Shown here piece after piece: positions 12,440 through 24,027 of a stretch of 64,000 nucleotides of DNA. Below the pieces are notes generated by a model that did not search any database, was not told where the DNA came from, and worked only from the letters and a program-made list of their open reading frames with translations. How positions within the stretch are numbered: the first letter of the stretch is position 1; every line of letters begins with the position of its first letter. Made by a program: the position numbers and the translations under genes. The stretch spans positions 50,267,880-50,331,879 of the forward strand of contig CM036197.1 in assembly GCA_020631735.1 (NCBI GenBank). Direction: 5' to 3'. The DNA is from Saccharum officinarum (lineage: Eukaryota; Streptophyta; Magnoliopsida; Poales; Poaceae).

Positions 12440-12867
12440 AAGCGGTAATATCTCACGTGTCGATACACATTTTTTCAAGATAATCAACAACACTTTAACT
12501 TTAAAAATAACAAACAACTTATATGCATGATACTTCCAACTACAGCTTTAGCCATCTACATGCTTCAGCTGCAAGTCAGACGCCTCACCTTGGACATGAA
12601 AATCTTCTGGTTGATTGGTGACCAGCTGCAGCTTGGTGCCCGTGCAAAGCACGTTCTTCTGGTCAAACTACTGAGAGACTAGATTCTTAGTTGTACAGTA
12701 TATTTTATTACTCAACATTGATTGTGCGGTCAGTAGGACACAATTTATGCTTAAGCAGAACTATTTTATTCCATAGTTTTTTTTGGTGGCATCAAATTGT
12801 GATGCGATATTATTTTACATTAGCTTTGCACAATGAACCATGTAATTTTATAATTTTTTTCTTGCTT

Positions 12868-12895
12868 CCGTCGCAACGCACGGGCACTCACCTAG
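12868..12895 (+). other. Helitron 3' terminus: hairpin plus CTAG
   Basis: CCGTCGCAACGCACGG (12868-12883) folds into a 6-bp stem CCGTGC/GCACGG with one bulged C and an AAC loop. Eight bases later comes CTAG, followed by a host T at 12896. This is the canonical plant Helitron end and fits insertion between A and T. Confidence 0.9.
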
Positions 12896-13289
12896 TAAAA
12901 TATAAATTTTCAGCAGATCACTGGTGATGGATTCAAAGTTTTTTTGGGAAGATTTTTGTGATGGGTCCATCTCTGTTTTACTTTAGGGGAAAAGACAACT
13001 ATGAATCCACAATTTTGAGTGACTAGGGCCACGATTTATTGAGTACTAGAACTCATCATAACAAAACTGAAGACTACCTTAACTTGGTATAACAAAAGAA
13101 ATTGGACTACCATGAGATTGGAGTGAGAAAAAAAGAATATGAGCGAGATGAAAATATGTTTAAACCAAGGATAGTTCAACGAGACAAATATCTTGCTGAT
13201 GCAAAATTGCATAGCCATAAATAATTAAGAGATGCCACGAGACAAATATTAACACAGCGAAGATGGGGCAACAATTCTTGAGAATTTAA
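12896..13289. other. Intergenic, nothing recognised
   Basis: AT-rich sequence directly after the Helitron end, without domains or clear repeats. Confidence 0.6.
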
Positions 13290-14362
13290 AATAATGTATG
13301 CTGCTGTGCAAATATCACCCTTTAAGGGTCACATTGCAGCCAAAAAAATAAAACCATTTGTCACATCGCCCTATGTCAATATATACACACATGGCGGCTC
13401 AATTTTTGACCTAGCCGGCTAACCCCAATATACTTGTGTTCTCTGGCTTCTCTCTGGTCTCTATTCCATGCTATGCAAGACATTAATGCCCTATCAGTTA
13501 ATTCGATTTACAGTCAGGTACAAACAACTGACTTATTAGCCAACTTGGTCAGCTTGAAAACCAACAAATCGTGCCCGGCTTGACTTTATGTTTATGACTT
13601 GAACAGAATGGTCTCAAGCGTCCTCCCAATAAAGTAACTGAACAAAAGAAGTTCATCACCACAAGATATACTGGTGTATCTATAATTGAAGCATAAAATA
13701 GAAACAGCCTTTCAGAGGGACTTAGATCATTGAACTTCAGAAGTTCGATCCATTAATTTCTTTGCCCACTGAGTCACTTTTTAGCAGACCCAAATCCATG
13801 CCCTTTTATGTACTCTACTGTTTGTTATCTCCTGGTTGAGATATTCAAGCCCCTATAGAAAATGTTTAAAAGCTCTTCCACTTTCCCCATTCATAACCAG
13901 GTGAAGTTCTATGACATAGTACTCAGACAATTAGTCACATCCCAGTGCTTTACTTGATAATGACAAGGCTTCAATTCGTCAACTGTACCCAGCATTTATT
14001 TTATTACTTGAAAGTACATACTACACAGTAAGATCCACTAATTATTGACAATGACATAGAAGGGGGAACACACAGATCAATAACATCATACTAACAACCA
14101 GATAAGAACTTCATGATTTCTTAATTTGACGGGTAGAAGCTACAAAAACCGAGAAAATTTTGGGCGACAAATGGCAATAGACATGAAAAGTTAAGCAGTA
14201 TCATTCTTGTAAAGGGCAAAACAGAAGTGTTGGCGTCTTTCGTTGTGATGGCATAAGCATACAAACAAATCGAATGTGTGCCAGCTGGCCTTCAGCTTGC
14301 TCTAGTTTATCAGTTGCAAAGGATAAAATGATACAAAATATTATCTGGACAGAACAAATATT
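13290..14362 (-). pseudogene. Rearranged partial copy of CSN5 (intron 4, exon 4, intron 3)
   Basis: Long stretches match the CSN5 locus at about 25048-25852 in the same orientation. For example, the block around 13395-13500 (TTTTTGACCTAGCC...TTCCATGCTATGCAAGACAT) matches 25130-25212, and 14205-14345 matches 25646-25846. The copy of exon 4 (about 14235-14318) still reads [15 protein letters not shown] on the minus strand but has substitutions in the following conserved segment (FVCMLMPSQRKTP instead of [13 protein letters not shown]). It has an extra segment at about 13830-14130, and the piece TTAGAGAACACAGATGAAG (14362-14380) is in a different position from its CSN5 counterpart (25694). No other CSN5 exon is present, so it cannot make the protein. 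Confidence 0.85.
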
Positions 14363-14380
14363 AGAGAACACAGATGAAGA

Positions 14381-14804
14381 AACTTGATGAAGCAATAAAC
14401 ATCTGGTTACAAACGGCTTCATCAGAGAAGGGCATACGATTTCACGAGGGATACACAGGGAAACATCAGGTCCTTATTTGAAATCGATTCAGGGGCATCT
14501 GACCTACATACATGGTTCAGATAAAACCTATTGGGAGCTGCAAATATCCATGAAAGAAAAGAAAAAAAAGAGAAATGATTATGTATAGAACCCTTTTGAC
14601 TAAATTGGTTCAAAGATGGTAGACTTCACTTCACCACATTTGATCTCCTTTCTTTTCATCTTTGTTCTGGTGGTCACTGACTCCCAGAGTCCCACACAGG
14701 AATAGAAAGATCAAACCTGATCCATCACCCTAGTTTTTCCAAATTACAAGGCTGTCAGAACTTAGTCTATTGGAAGGCATCCACAATTGCATTGCTGCCT
14801 ACTC
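14381..14804. other. Probable 3' flank/UTR of the FAR1-related gene
   Basis: No open frame of note. Because the neighbouring minus-strand gene ends at 14805, part of this DNA is likely its 3' untranslated region; I see no decisive polyadenylation signal. Confidence 0.4.
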
Positions 14805-17419
14805 TCACTGGAGCTGAGACCTGCTGCTGCTTTCAGGCCAGTGGAAGCTTGGGGCATTGTTGTATTGTGACAAATCAAATGAAATGTTCTCCACCTGCAA
14901 AAATGAACGTTACTTAGTACATGCGTGAATTCCACCAACTCCTGAAAGAGCAAAGAGATGACAAAAATGGAAAGGTTATATCTGGGATTACTCCATAAGG
15001 GAAAGTTTCCGGAGCACTAGTTGACGTTAACGGCCATCCCTCATTTACAGGATTCTGCTGAACCTAATAAAAATTAAGAGAGAAAATTATTTCCAAAATA
15101 ACCAAAACAATCATTTTTAGCCAAATGTACAAATCTAATAACATCACATACATTTGTGCCATCAGTTACGTTGTCAGTTACAGTGGCAGCTGTGTTCAGG
15201 GTGTTTGCAGTGGCATTCCTCCTTTTGTTATATGCCCTTTTAGTTTTCCTTTTCAAAGTATCAAGAACAGTTGGGGTCGCCAGCTTCTTCTTTCGGGAAC
15301 GTTTGGATTGTCCTTGGGTAAGATCCCAGCCCTTTGTACTAAGAGAGATGGGCAAAGCATCATCAGTAAAATCCTCGTTCACAGGATTGTATGCAAAGTT
15401 GGCTGTTGAAACATGGCTGTCAACCCTTTGATCTCTTAGTGACTTCTCATATGAAATCACTTTATCCCTGATTTCCCTCATGATTGACAAAGCATATTCT
15501 TTTGATTCTGAGTTCATGGAACCAAATTCCACAACTTCTGCAAAGTATTGGTGGCCAAGTTTGTACAGATCATCGTAGCTTCCCAGTTCCTGATTACCTG
15601 CTGAGACAGGCTGGGATATGGAAGCACAGGTTTGTTTACAGTCCTTGCACCAGCGATGAATGATGTATTTTTGTGGAATCATCGGCACAAGCTCCTGTCT
15701 CAGTACAGTGAGTGCATGCCTGCACAATATTCCTTTGGATTGGTACAAACGGCAGAGGCACCATATGTCACCTTGAACATTATCATAAGCAACCTTGTAG
15801 TCTACCTTGTTTGTTTGATTGACATGCTCCGAAACTATGTATGTAACCATTGAATCATTCCGTTCAAGTATACTATAATTGCAATGAAATGAATGTCCTA
15901 TTTCATTGAAGAACTTCTGAAAGATTTCTGCAGTGTACACCTTTGCTGCTTGATCTTCCACAGGCAACCCCGTCACCATTGGTGGCCTCATCTGAGCTGA
16001 TCGTAAATCTTCATAAGATTCCTTTTCTAACTTGCCTTTAACAGCTTCCTCATATTGCTCTACAAACATTTTCAAAGAGGTTCCTGACATCAACCAGCCA
16101 TCAAAATAGTCAGTTACACTATCACTTCTGTCTGTGACAGACATTCCTGCCCAAAACGAATCCTTAACATAAACAGGAGCCCACTGCATCCTGACCTCAT
16201 ATAGTTTGGACAGCCATTCATTTCCCTCTAAACGAAAATGTTGGATGGTATCTTGCCACTCTCTGTCAAAGTCATGCACAGTAACATAATCATAGGCCAG
16301 TGTGGTGAATGTGGAAATAATTTCATCCTTGTTCTCCATTTCTTCCAACTTTTCAGGAAGCACATTTAAAATGTGTGAAAGGCAAAAACGGTGCCTTGCG
16401 TTAGGGAAAACCTTTTTAATAGCTATCGCTGCATCATGACAGTAGTTTGTAATTATTGAATGTGGTGGCTTGGCGTTCATACATCTTAACCATGTACCAA
16501 AAAGCCACACATAAGCCCCAAGAGATCTACCAGCAAGCAGGCCACAACCTAGTAACACTGGCTGTGCATGGTGGTTAGTGCCCATGAATGACACAAACTG
16601 CATATCATACTGATCACTAAAGTTTGTGACATTAATAGCAACAACATCACCAAAGTAATTGTATGAACTGCGTGATTTAGCATCAGCCCAAAAGACATTC
16701 CTTAGCTGCCCTTGCTCATTCATATCTAAACTGTAAAAGAAACAAGGGTTTTGGTCTTGCATTTTGTTGAGAAAATCCAACAGGGCATCTAAGTCTCCTT
16801 CTGCGAGCTTCAATTTCCTATTTCTGTCTATTTTGGCTTTGAATTCAATCTGTGTAGAAGACGAAGTTACACCAGTATCACCAAGTCTGCTTGAATGTAC
16901 AAGAGCTGAGTTGCTCTGTTGTCCCTCAGACTCACAAATTTGAGGTGGACTTATCGAAAAAGGGGAGTTCTTCAAATGTCTCTTAAACTTAAGCAAGCTC
17001 GGATCCAACGGATGGTTGTGCTCCAACTCAAGAACAATTACTTCCCAGCGATTTTGAAAATGGGCATCCTTCACAATCATCTTGGCCTTGCAGCCAGTCT
17101 TCATGCCTCGCTTTCTTGCAGGTCTTGTCACACCAGATCTCAGTCTAGACTGCCCTCCTTTAGAACATATGAATGTAGATCGATAGCGGAAACCATCAAA
17201 GGTATTGTTAGATCTTCTTGTAATACCAAAACCTGCGTGACAGCCATATGTCACATAAAACTGAAAGGCATCTTCCTCCGAGTCAAATATCATCCCTACT
17301 TTTGGTAAACATGCTGGATCTACATCAACTGGTCTGAAGACATCACTCTCAGCAGCATTTCCTTCTTTTTCGCCATCTTCTTCATTAGATGTTTCAGAGC
17401 TATACTCTTCCTCTTCCAT
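14805..17419 (-). CDS. FAR1-RELATED SEQUENCE transcription factor (3 coding exons, 809 aa)
   Basis: FRS proteins are transposase-derived nuclear regulators, best known from phytochrome A signalling. Coding exons are 17419-15152, 15063-14992 and 14894-14805; the joins are GT-AG and in frame. An N-terminal acidic stretch (MEEEEYSSETSNEEDGEKEG) is followed by a FAR1 DNA-binding domain at about residues 45-135 (FYVTYGCHAGFGITRR ... ELEHNHPLDP), a MULE transposase-like domain at about 225-350 (GDVVAINVTNF, HRFCLSHIL), and a SWIM zinc finger near 550-575 (CLCRLYQSKGILCRHAL). The protein ends PESSSRSQLQ. I chose the ATG at 17417-17419 because an acceptor lies just upstream (exon starts at 17443); an upstream in-frame ATG at 17465-17467 would sit inside the intron. 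At least one 5' UTR exon probably lies upstream. Length and domains are normal for the family. Confidence 0.93.
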
Positions 17420-17949
17420 TGGTTCCAAAGTTTTCAAGTCAGACTGAAAATAGAGCAGACATGTCATTAATTTTGTATAGACATTCTTAACAGAATCATG
17501 ATGAGTACACCTACGGCACTATTTGCACCATCATATATGAAGGTGAATGAACTGGAGCAGACAGTGCCATTGGAATTACACACACAACTACAGACAGTTG
17601 GAATAGGAAATTATGGAGTAGACAGTAGAGAAATGTACCAAATTGTAGGTTGCAGCTGTACCAGAGCAGACGAATAGGAGTTGCAACCTTGAAGGCCCGA
17701 CCGCCGGAACGGACCTACGGCCGCCAGCCTGCGCCCTACTAGCTGTGGGTGGTGGCGCAAGACAGCCGTGGCCCGGGGCGGTGCAGCACGGCGCCGCTGC
17801 TCCGCCTACACCTTTCCGGCGGTGGCGGTGGCGCCGGTCGGGCTACGCGAGCACGGCCGTGGGCGAGAAGGGAGCACTCGGTAATTCGGGATGAGCTGCC
17901 GCCTGCCGAGGGCCGAGGGCATCAGACCGGCGGAGGATCAGGGATCCAG

Positions 17950-18180
17950 CAGGGCAGTGGCCGGCGGGTAGTCAGCGGTTTGCGGCGGTAGGAGCGAGTC
18001 ACTGCGAGCGGAGTCGTGGTGGCGGCGTCGGCAGGCGGCAGGAGCCGAGTTGAGAGCAGGTGCCCAGGAGCGGGACCAAAGGGTAGTCTGTATAGGCCCA
18101 GAACCCCCATAGAATTTGGCCCAAAACTTTTTTACTACTTAGTTACACATTGAAGGCCGAAACTGGAGAAAGCCCAACGC
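17950..18180. promoter_or_regulatory. Putative divergent promoter region of the FRS and PPR genes
   Basis: The FRS gene reads left and the PPR gene reads right from this GC-rich segment. GGCCCA and its complement TGGGCC, the site II type element common in promoters of plant housekeeping and organelle-protein genes, occur at about 18096-18101 (AGGCCCAG) and 18117-18123 (TTGGCCCA), and AGCCCA recurs at 18171 and 18186. Sharing of the promoter is inferred from position. Transcription starts are not visible. Confidence 0.45.
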
Positions 18181-18883
18181 GAGTAGCCCATCTCCCTGTC
18201 AAGCATCAGCCCCGCCGTCGCCTATTCCCCGACTCGACCAGGCGGCGGCCGACGACCGACCCAACCGCCGAGCAGCGCGCGCCGAGCCGCCAACACCCGC
18301 CAGCGCTCGACCAGCCCCGCGCGTCGTCGCCGCCGCCATCCAGCGCCGTCGCGTCCCTGTTCTCTACCTCCGTGCCTGTGCTGTGCCGCCGTCCCTGTCG
18401 TTCACGGCTGTACTTGTAGCGCTAATCGTCCAGCTGCTGCGATGTGGTGATTTCAAGTGTACGTTTGCTTAACATCTCCGTGTCTCTTTCGTTTAAAAAA
18501 ACATCTCCGTGCCTCTGATGAGTTTAGTGTAGAATCTCAGATTTTGTTTAGAAGCTTCACCTTAGCTTGGAATTGGTGTGTTACATTGATATGAGTGTGG
18601 GAAGGGATATATTCATTGTTTGGCGAGGGATTCGCTTATGTTACCCTTAAATCAATCAAATCAGAGCCTGATACGCTATATCTTTTTTGTTAAACTTAAT
18701 AAGGTATTTTGAGACTTTTATGTTTTGGCCATTTTCTACGTATATACCAAACCAAAATGATTTTTTTAGCTGTATACCGACCCGTTTACCAAATCATAGT
18801 TAATTTTGACTTGTATGGAACGTGATGGACTTTTGTTGTTCACGTCTTCTAGGGCGCTTTGTTTCATCCCCTATATAATTTTC

Positions 18884-18898
18884 CTAGATCCGCCACTG
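18884..18898. repeat. Single hAT-type terminus CTAGATCCGCCACTG
   Basis: This string matches one end of the hAT MITE at 38923-39083. No partner end CAGTGGCGG is found in the preceding few hundred bases. It lies 43 bp upstream of the PPR start codon, so a remnant of a MITE probably contributes to the 5' UTR or promoter. Confidence 0.5.
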
Positions 18899-18941
18899 GC
18901 TGCCCTTCCGTCGTTTCGCCCACTGGAGCACGCTGCGTCAA

Positions 18942-21082
18942 ATGAGGAGGTTGCTTCTGGCGTGCTACCGCTACCTGCACCTTGCGTCTGTCCCTCACAC
19001 TACTGGAGCTACCTCGCCTGTAAGAACACGCTGCTTTGAAACAGTTTGAGGTATACATACTTGTGCATAATTGGCTTCGCTGTATGAATGTTTTTGTTCT
19101 TATTCCAGGCCAACAATGTCTATGGGCCATGGAGGAGGTATATTTCCACCAGCACTAGCACCAGTAAGGTTCTACCATGGGAGGCGCCATCCCGTGAAAC
19201 TCTGTTGAGGAAGATCGACTGTGCTATGAAGGATGGAAATGTTGAAGAGGCGCTGCAATCTTTGAGCAATTACAAGAAGCTTCACGGTCTTCCTGAGCCA
19301 CGGGTACTGAATAGTATGATTGTGTCGCTGTCCTACATGTCTAGTCAGAGGTGGCTTCAGAGGGCATTTGATATGGTTCTCTCAGTTTATCAAATTAACA
19401 GAAATCTTCTCAATTGTGGCACACTGATGAGGCTAGCATTGGCGCTTGCGAGAGATCAGATGCCTGTCCCGGCATCCACGGTCCTGAGGATCATACTGGA
19501 GAGTAGAAAGCTTCCTGATGTTGATATGCTGAGCATGTCGTTTCTGCATATGTTGAAGTCACAGGTAGGATCCTACCTTGCCGCTGATGTTCTGATTGAG
19601 ACTTGCGAGAGTTTCTTGGACCAAGTTACAGATAGGCGGGAGATGAAAAAACTGGATCCAATAAAAAACAATGCCACCTTGTTCAATATGGTTTTGGAAT
19701 CATGTGTGAACTTTAAGTGCATTATCAAGGCCCAGAAAATAATGGAACTGATGTCATTGATCGGAGTTGTGGCCGATGTAAATACAGTGGTGATGGCTAG
19801 CCGTGTCTTTGAGATGGTTGGGCAACGAGATGAGTTGATACACATGAAAAGAAGCATCGACTCTTTAACGTCTTTGACATTTCTTCATTACTACCAGCAT
19901 TTTTATGACAGTCTATTGAGTCTGCATTACAAATATAATGACATGGATGCTGCTGCAAAGTTTTTAATTGATCTGCATCAGCAACGGAAACCTGGCGTTT
20001 TCTTTTGCAATGGTTTACAGAAACAAAGTATCATACAAATTGGCTCTGGAAATTTGAAAAGCGGATATAGAATAATGTTTGATCCTGAAAAAGTTGACAG
20101 GGGTTTTGTTTTGGGTACAGAAAGCCAATTCGGCCTTGTTGTTCTTACTGATGGAAACCTTCTTCATACTGAAAAGGCTCTTGCTAAACTTATTATAGGC
20201 TGTGTGAAATCAAGGAATATGCATATACTGTCTAGCTTTTTAATTACATCACGTAAAGATGGTCTAGAGCTAATTTCTCCAGAAGATGTGGTCAATGCAT
20301 GCATTCAAATGGGATGGTTGCATGCTGCTCATGATATCATAGATGATTTGGAGTCAGCTGGGATTCCAGTTGGGATTACTGGTTACATTTCTCTTCTGAG
20401 AGCATATGAGAAGGAGAATAAGTCAGAAGAATTCAATGGCCTTCTTCAACAGATACAAAAGATAGCATCTACCATGGATGGTATTCATACTAATTCGCCA
20501 TTTACCATCAAGAATATTGCCAAAGTAGTGAAATATAAAATGCCCCTCAGTAGTTCATCTTTGCTTGCTGCTTTGGCTGATGAAATTAAACATTACAACC
20601 CTGGAGAGCACTTGACATTAGAGTTCAATAATTCGGTTCTTTTCTTCTGCAAGGCAAAAATGATGGAAGATGCTCTTTGCACATATAAGCGTATGAGAGA
20701 GCAAAATATCAGACCCACGTCGCATACTTTTTGCCATATATTGTGCGGTTATTCTTCAATGGACATGCATAGGGAGATCACCATGCTGTGGGGAGAAATA
20801 AAGCGCAGACTTGAATATGGAGAGCTAGATTTGGATAGAGACTTGCTTGATTGCTTGGTTTTGAATTTTCTTAAAGGTGGATATTTTTCTAGGGTGATGG
20901 AGATCATTAGTTACATGTCAAAACATAACATTTACTGTGACAAGTGGAAATACAGGCATGCCTTCCTGAAGCTACACAAGAACCTGTATAGGAATTTGAA
21001 TTCATTGCATGACAAAACAGAAGCTCAAAGTAAAAGGATTGAAGATGTCCGAGCTTTCAGGTCGTGGGCAAGCATTAAGTAG
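18942..21082 (+). CDS. Pentatricopeptide repeat (PPR) protein, 2 exons, 683 aa
   Basis: PPR proteins bind organelle RNA and direct its processing, editing or stability. Exon 1 is 18942-19019 (26 codons, MRRLLLACYRYLHLAS...) with a GT donor at 19020; exon 2 is 19109-21082, after TATTCCAG. The join is in frame (TSP|ANNVYGPWRRY). The arginine-, serine- and leucine-rich start is typical of a mitochondrial or plastid targeting peptide. Degenerate helical repeats are seen at about residues 215-260 (FNMVLESCVNFKCIIKAQKI), 415-460 (VNACIQMGWLHAAHDIIDDL) and 530-575 (FNNSVLFFCKAKMMEDAL). There is no DYW or E domain, which points to a P-class protein. The overall look resembles the Arabidopsis At4g17616 type, from memory only. 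A longer open frame starts at 19088 but lies in the intron. Confidence 0.88.
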
Positions 21083-21189
21083 GTAGGGCTAGTGTTGATC
21101 CCTCTCATTTTCAAATTGGGTAAGGACACCCATTTGATGACTTGTAGCACCAAGCAAGCATGCCTTGTCGCCACCTCAAGGATGCCTCC

Positions 21190-21462
21190 TGGCTCGTTAC
21201 CCCGAAGCCTCCCTAAAGGGAAAAAAAGGCAAGGGGCGTAGAGTGGTGCTCGCAGCATCCGCAGCAGGGGAAGAGGGTTGAGGCTGTGGAGAGCTTCGAG
21301 GAACTCATCCTTAGGGAAGAGTGATGGCTGTGCTGGGAGAGGTGGGCCTCTCCAAGCCTACAGAGATCCAATGTGTTGACGTGACCAGCGGCGTGCTTGG
21401 CTCCCACACCGGCTCTGGGAAGATGATCTTCTACTTGCTCCCTGTTTGTTGTCCAGGTGCTT
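21190..21462 (+). pseudogene. DEAD-box RNA helicase fragment
   Basis: The stretch [18 protein letters not shown] (about 21322-21375) is the Q-motif region of an RH39-like DEAD-box helicase, and [12 protein letters not shown] (about 21390-21428) is its Walker A motif with the usual threonine of GKT changed to methionine. Several codons are missing between the two. A preceding piece with stops contains RRVVLAASAAGEE-like text. No downstream DEAD motif follows, so this is a truncated copy beside the PPR gene. Confidence 0.7.
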
Positions 21463-22630
21463 CCTTCTTTTCAGTATGGTCTACATGCACTGCATTACTT
21501 CTTATCGAAGTACATCTGTTTCCATTAGAAGGGAAGACAGTTCACTTGATGCATTAGGAAAGATCATTTCGTTAGATAAAGAGATTTACTCCATTAATTC
21601 CATGTGATGGCTTCTTTCTACTCCAGGCTATTGTAGGAAAAAATGTATAATGTGAGCCATCTTATTTAATCCAGTTTCTGCTTTTACGATATATGAGAAC
21701 GTCTCAGTAATTGGCTTGATTACGGCATGGATGCAGCCTGATTGCAGTTAAACTGAGTAATTTTTTCTTTCACCAAACTAGAAATTAGGAATTTTCTCCA
21801 CTGATTATGCCTGTCAATCAGGATACTGTTGACTAATCAAGCAATATGCTGCTCTTCATTTTTTTTTCAGATAATCGCCTTAGGAGTTCCCTCTCTACTG
21901 CATCTATGTCTTTATTATACTGTACACCTCCAATGCTGTTTTGGTGCTCTTACTACTTTGATTCATGGTTATTAGCTTCAACGTATTTGGGTTTCATATT
22001 TTCATCAGAAACTGGTTTATCATACAGAAAGCGTAGAAAATTGAAATACTGAATTGTAGCAGGTACTTTTCTTTTGAACTACTGTTTTTATGTTACCTGT
22101 AAATTAAATGCAACTACTATCTGTAGTTAGGACCAGGGAGGAGTGGGAAAGCTCAACAAAATTATCAATCCAAAAGCCAGTTGATCATCTTCACTGTATG
22201 GAACATTCCTGTTGCAGCTATCCACTGTAGTGCACTGGCTCTGATATCATTGGTGCTATGGAGTGCCGATGCAGACGATTTGACACCGTCACCATAGGCA
22301 GCTAGTTGTCGTCTCTGCCTCTCTGCTTCTTTCTTTACGTCCTCAGATCAAGTGTGTCTCCTGCTGACGCACCGCCTCCTCCAGCACCAAACCCTAAGCA
22401 GGGATCTCTTCGAGTGTGCCATTGCTGCCCAGTATAGGTACATGCTCCCCCATCCCATTTGTTGTATGGTTTTCTTGAAGATGACAAGCATGGACAATAT
22501 GCTATAAACAGTTCCTGGACTATGAAAATTTGACTTTTACTATCTGAAATATCTGGACCTTATATAGATCTGCATTCCTTTGGAAATAATTTATTTTGCA
22601 CTCCTTTCTGATGATATTTCATCACTGCAG

Positions 22631-23487
22631 ATGTTCAGTCAAGATTGTAAGAATGCAAACATTCTGATCAAAGCAGTGGCACCACCTGAACAAGGTACAT
22701 GCACTCACAATTAAGGCCACACAACTTTAATTGCTGTATTAACAGTTTAAATTTTGAAAAAAAAAATATAGGCACGGTGACTTGTCGGTTAATATATCTC
22801 TTAGAGCAAGTAGAGCATCAAACTGTTGTGTCTGTTGCAGTAGTTCTTTGGATTTTTCTTACTACTGGTGTGGATCTGTGTGCTGCGTCCATGCCCTGTC
22901 CGTTAGAAGCTTGAAATGGCAAATGTGTGTCCATGAAAGAATAGCAGAGGCCATGAGATTGGCATTGTAGTTGATGTTTTTCGAGAATTGTTCAAAATCT
23001 GAACATAGTCAGCACCACACACAGGTGCAGCTCAAAGCCTTGTGCTACTGTATGGCCTAGTTACTGATTAATATCTTGTACTTGTATTGTATAAATAGTT
23101 AACCTGTGCTGAAATGCAATCAGTTCTTACATAAGCCTGGAATTTGTGATGAAAAGCAGTACAAATTTAGTATCTCAGAGCTGTTAAGTTCATTATTGAA
23201 AGGTTTGAGGATAGCTAACTACCTGAGTAACCACGCATTTCAGATTGTCTAGCAGTAGCTTATTTAATAATGTTTTGCACAGTGTCAGCTTGAGCTATGT
23301 TTTCACAGTGTGCAGCCAGGCTTCAGTGACATTCATTGACATTTGTTTGAACTTCGACTAATTTGTCTTTCTTCTTGCAGTGATCAGCTTACTACCATCT
23401 CGATTGAAGGAGTTGCAGAGAACGCTGAGAAGATTAGATCGTGATGGCAAGAATGGAGTAGTTGGAAACGGCAAGGATAGAAGATGA
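22631..23487 (+). CDS. Two candidate exons of an unrecognised protein
   Basis: Exon 22631-22694 follows TCACTGCAG and ends at a GT donor; exon 23381-23487 follows TTCTTGCAG and ends with TGA. They join in frame to give ILIKAVAPPEQVISLLPSRL followed by a basic tail (KELQRTLRRLDRDGKNG ... KDRR). I do not recognise the family and cannot define the upstream exon; a possible one lies at about 22350-22437. The ATG at 22631 may not be the real start. It could be the 3' end of a real gene or a transcribed remnant. Confidence 0.35.
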
Positions 23488-23711
23488 GTTCAGCTCACAA
23501 TATAGATATATATTTATGTTTTGTTTCATTAAGGGATGCAAGAATCTCGATTTGCTTGCTGCCTTATATCAGGATCTGCGTGTACATGCCGGCGATAAAT
23601 AATGCAAGGATAAATGCTGGATTGGAGTATGCCCTGTAAGGGACTCTTTGCCAGCGTTCCTTGAGCAGGGCAGCTAAACAGAAAAAACCTACTCCCGATA
23701 GTAAGATATAT

Positions 23712-23830
23712 GGTGTTCTAATACCGTCAAGTGCAAGTGCAACTGCCCAGTACGATAGTTCTTCCGTGTGCTAATACCCTCGACGAGTCACGAGTGTAAC
23801 TGGCTAACTGCCCAGAACGATAGTTCTTCC
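23712..23830. repeat. Imperfect tandem duplication, about 65-bp period
   Basis: AACTGCCCAG(T/A)ACGATAGTTC occurs at 23741 and 23806, each preceded by CTAATACC.TC. The copies differ by substitutions and a small insertion. Confidence 0.75.
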
Positions 23831-24027
23831 AAATGACCGCCATCCATTAAGCTCGCACGGAACTCCAGATAACAACATACAATATGGTAAGCGTAAGTCA
23901 AACAAAAAACTAAATGGCAGATCAACATTCCCAGTTACGAAAACTTCAAATACCTGATTGCCGATAAAACAGTCTTACCATAAGCGACCCTTCCAATTAC
24001 TAAATGGCAAGTCAAACAAACAACTGA

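Larger units (their letters stand above)
2164..12895 (+). mobile_element. Decayed autonomous-type Helitron
   Basis: Coding remnants run in the order N-terminal zinc-finger region, HUH-type Rep, and Pif1-like helicase, which is the RepHel layout of plant Helitrons. The 3' end is clear: a hairpin at 12868-12883 followed after 8 bases by CTAG (12892-12895) and a host T. I could not locate the 5' TC terminus; it lies upstream of 2164. Stops and frameshifts interrupt every domain, and two hAT elements plus a solo LTR have inserted, so this copy cannot encode a working transposase. Without the insertions listed here the coding part would be roughly 7 kb. Confidence 0.92.
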
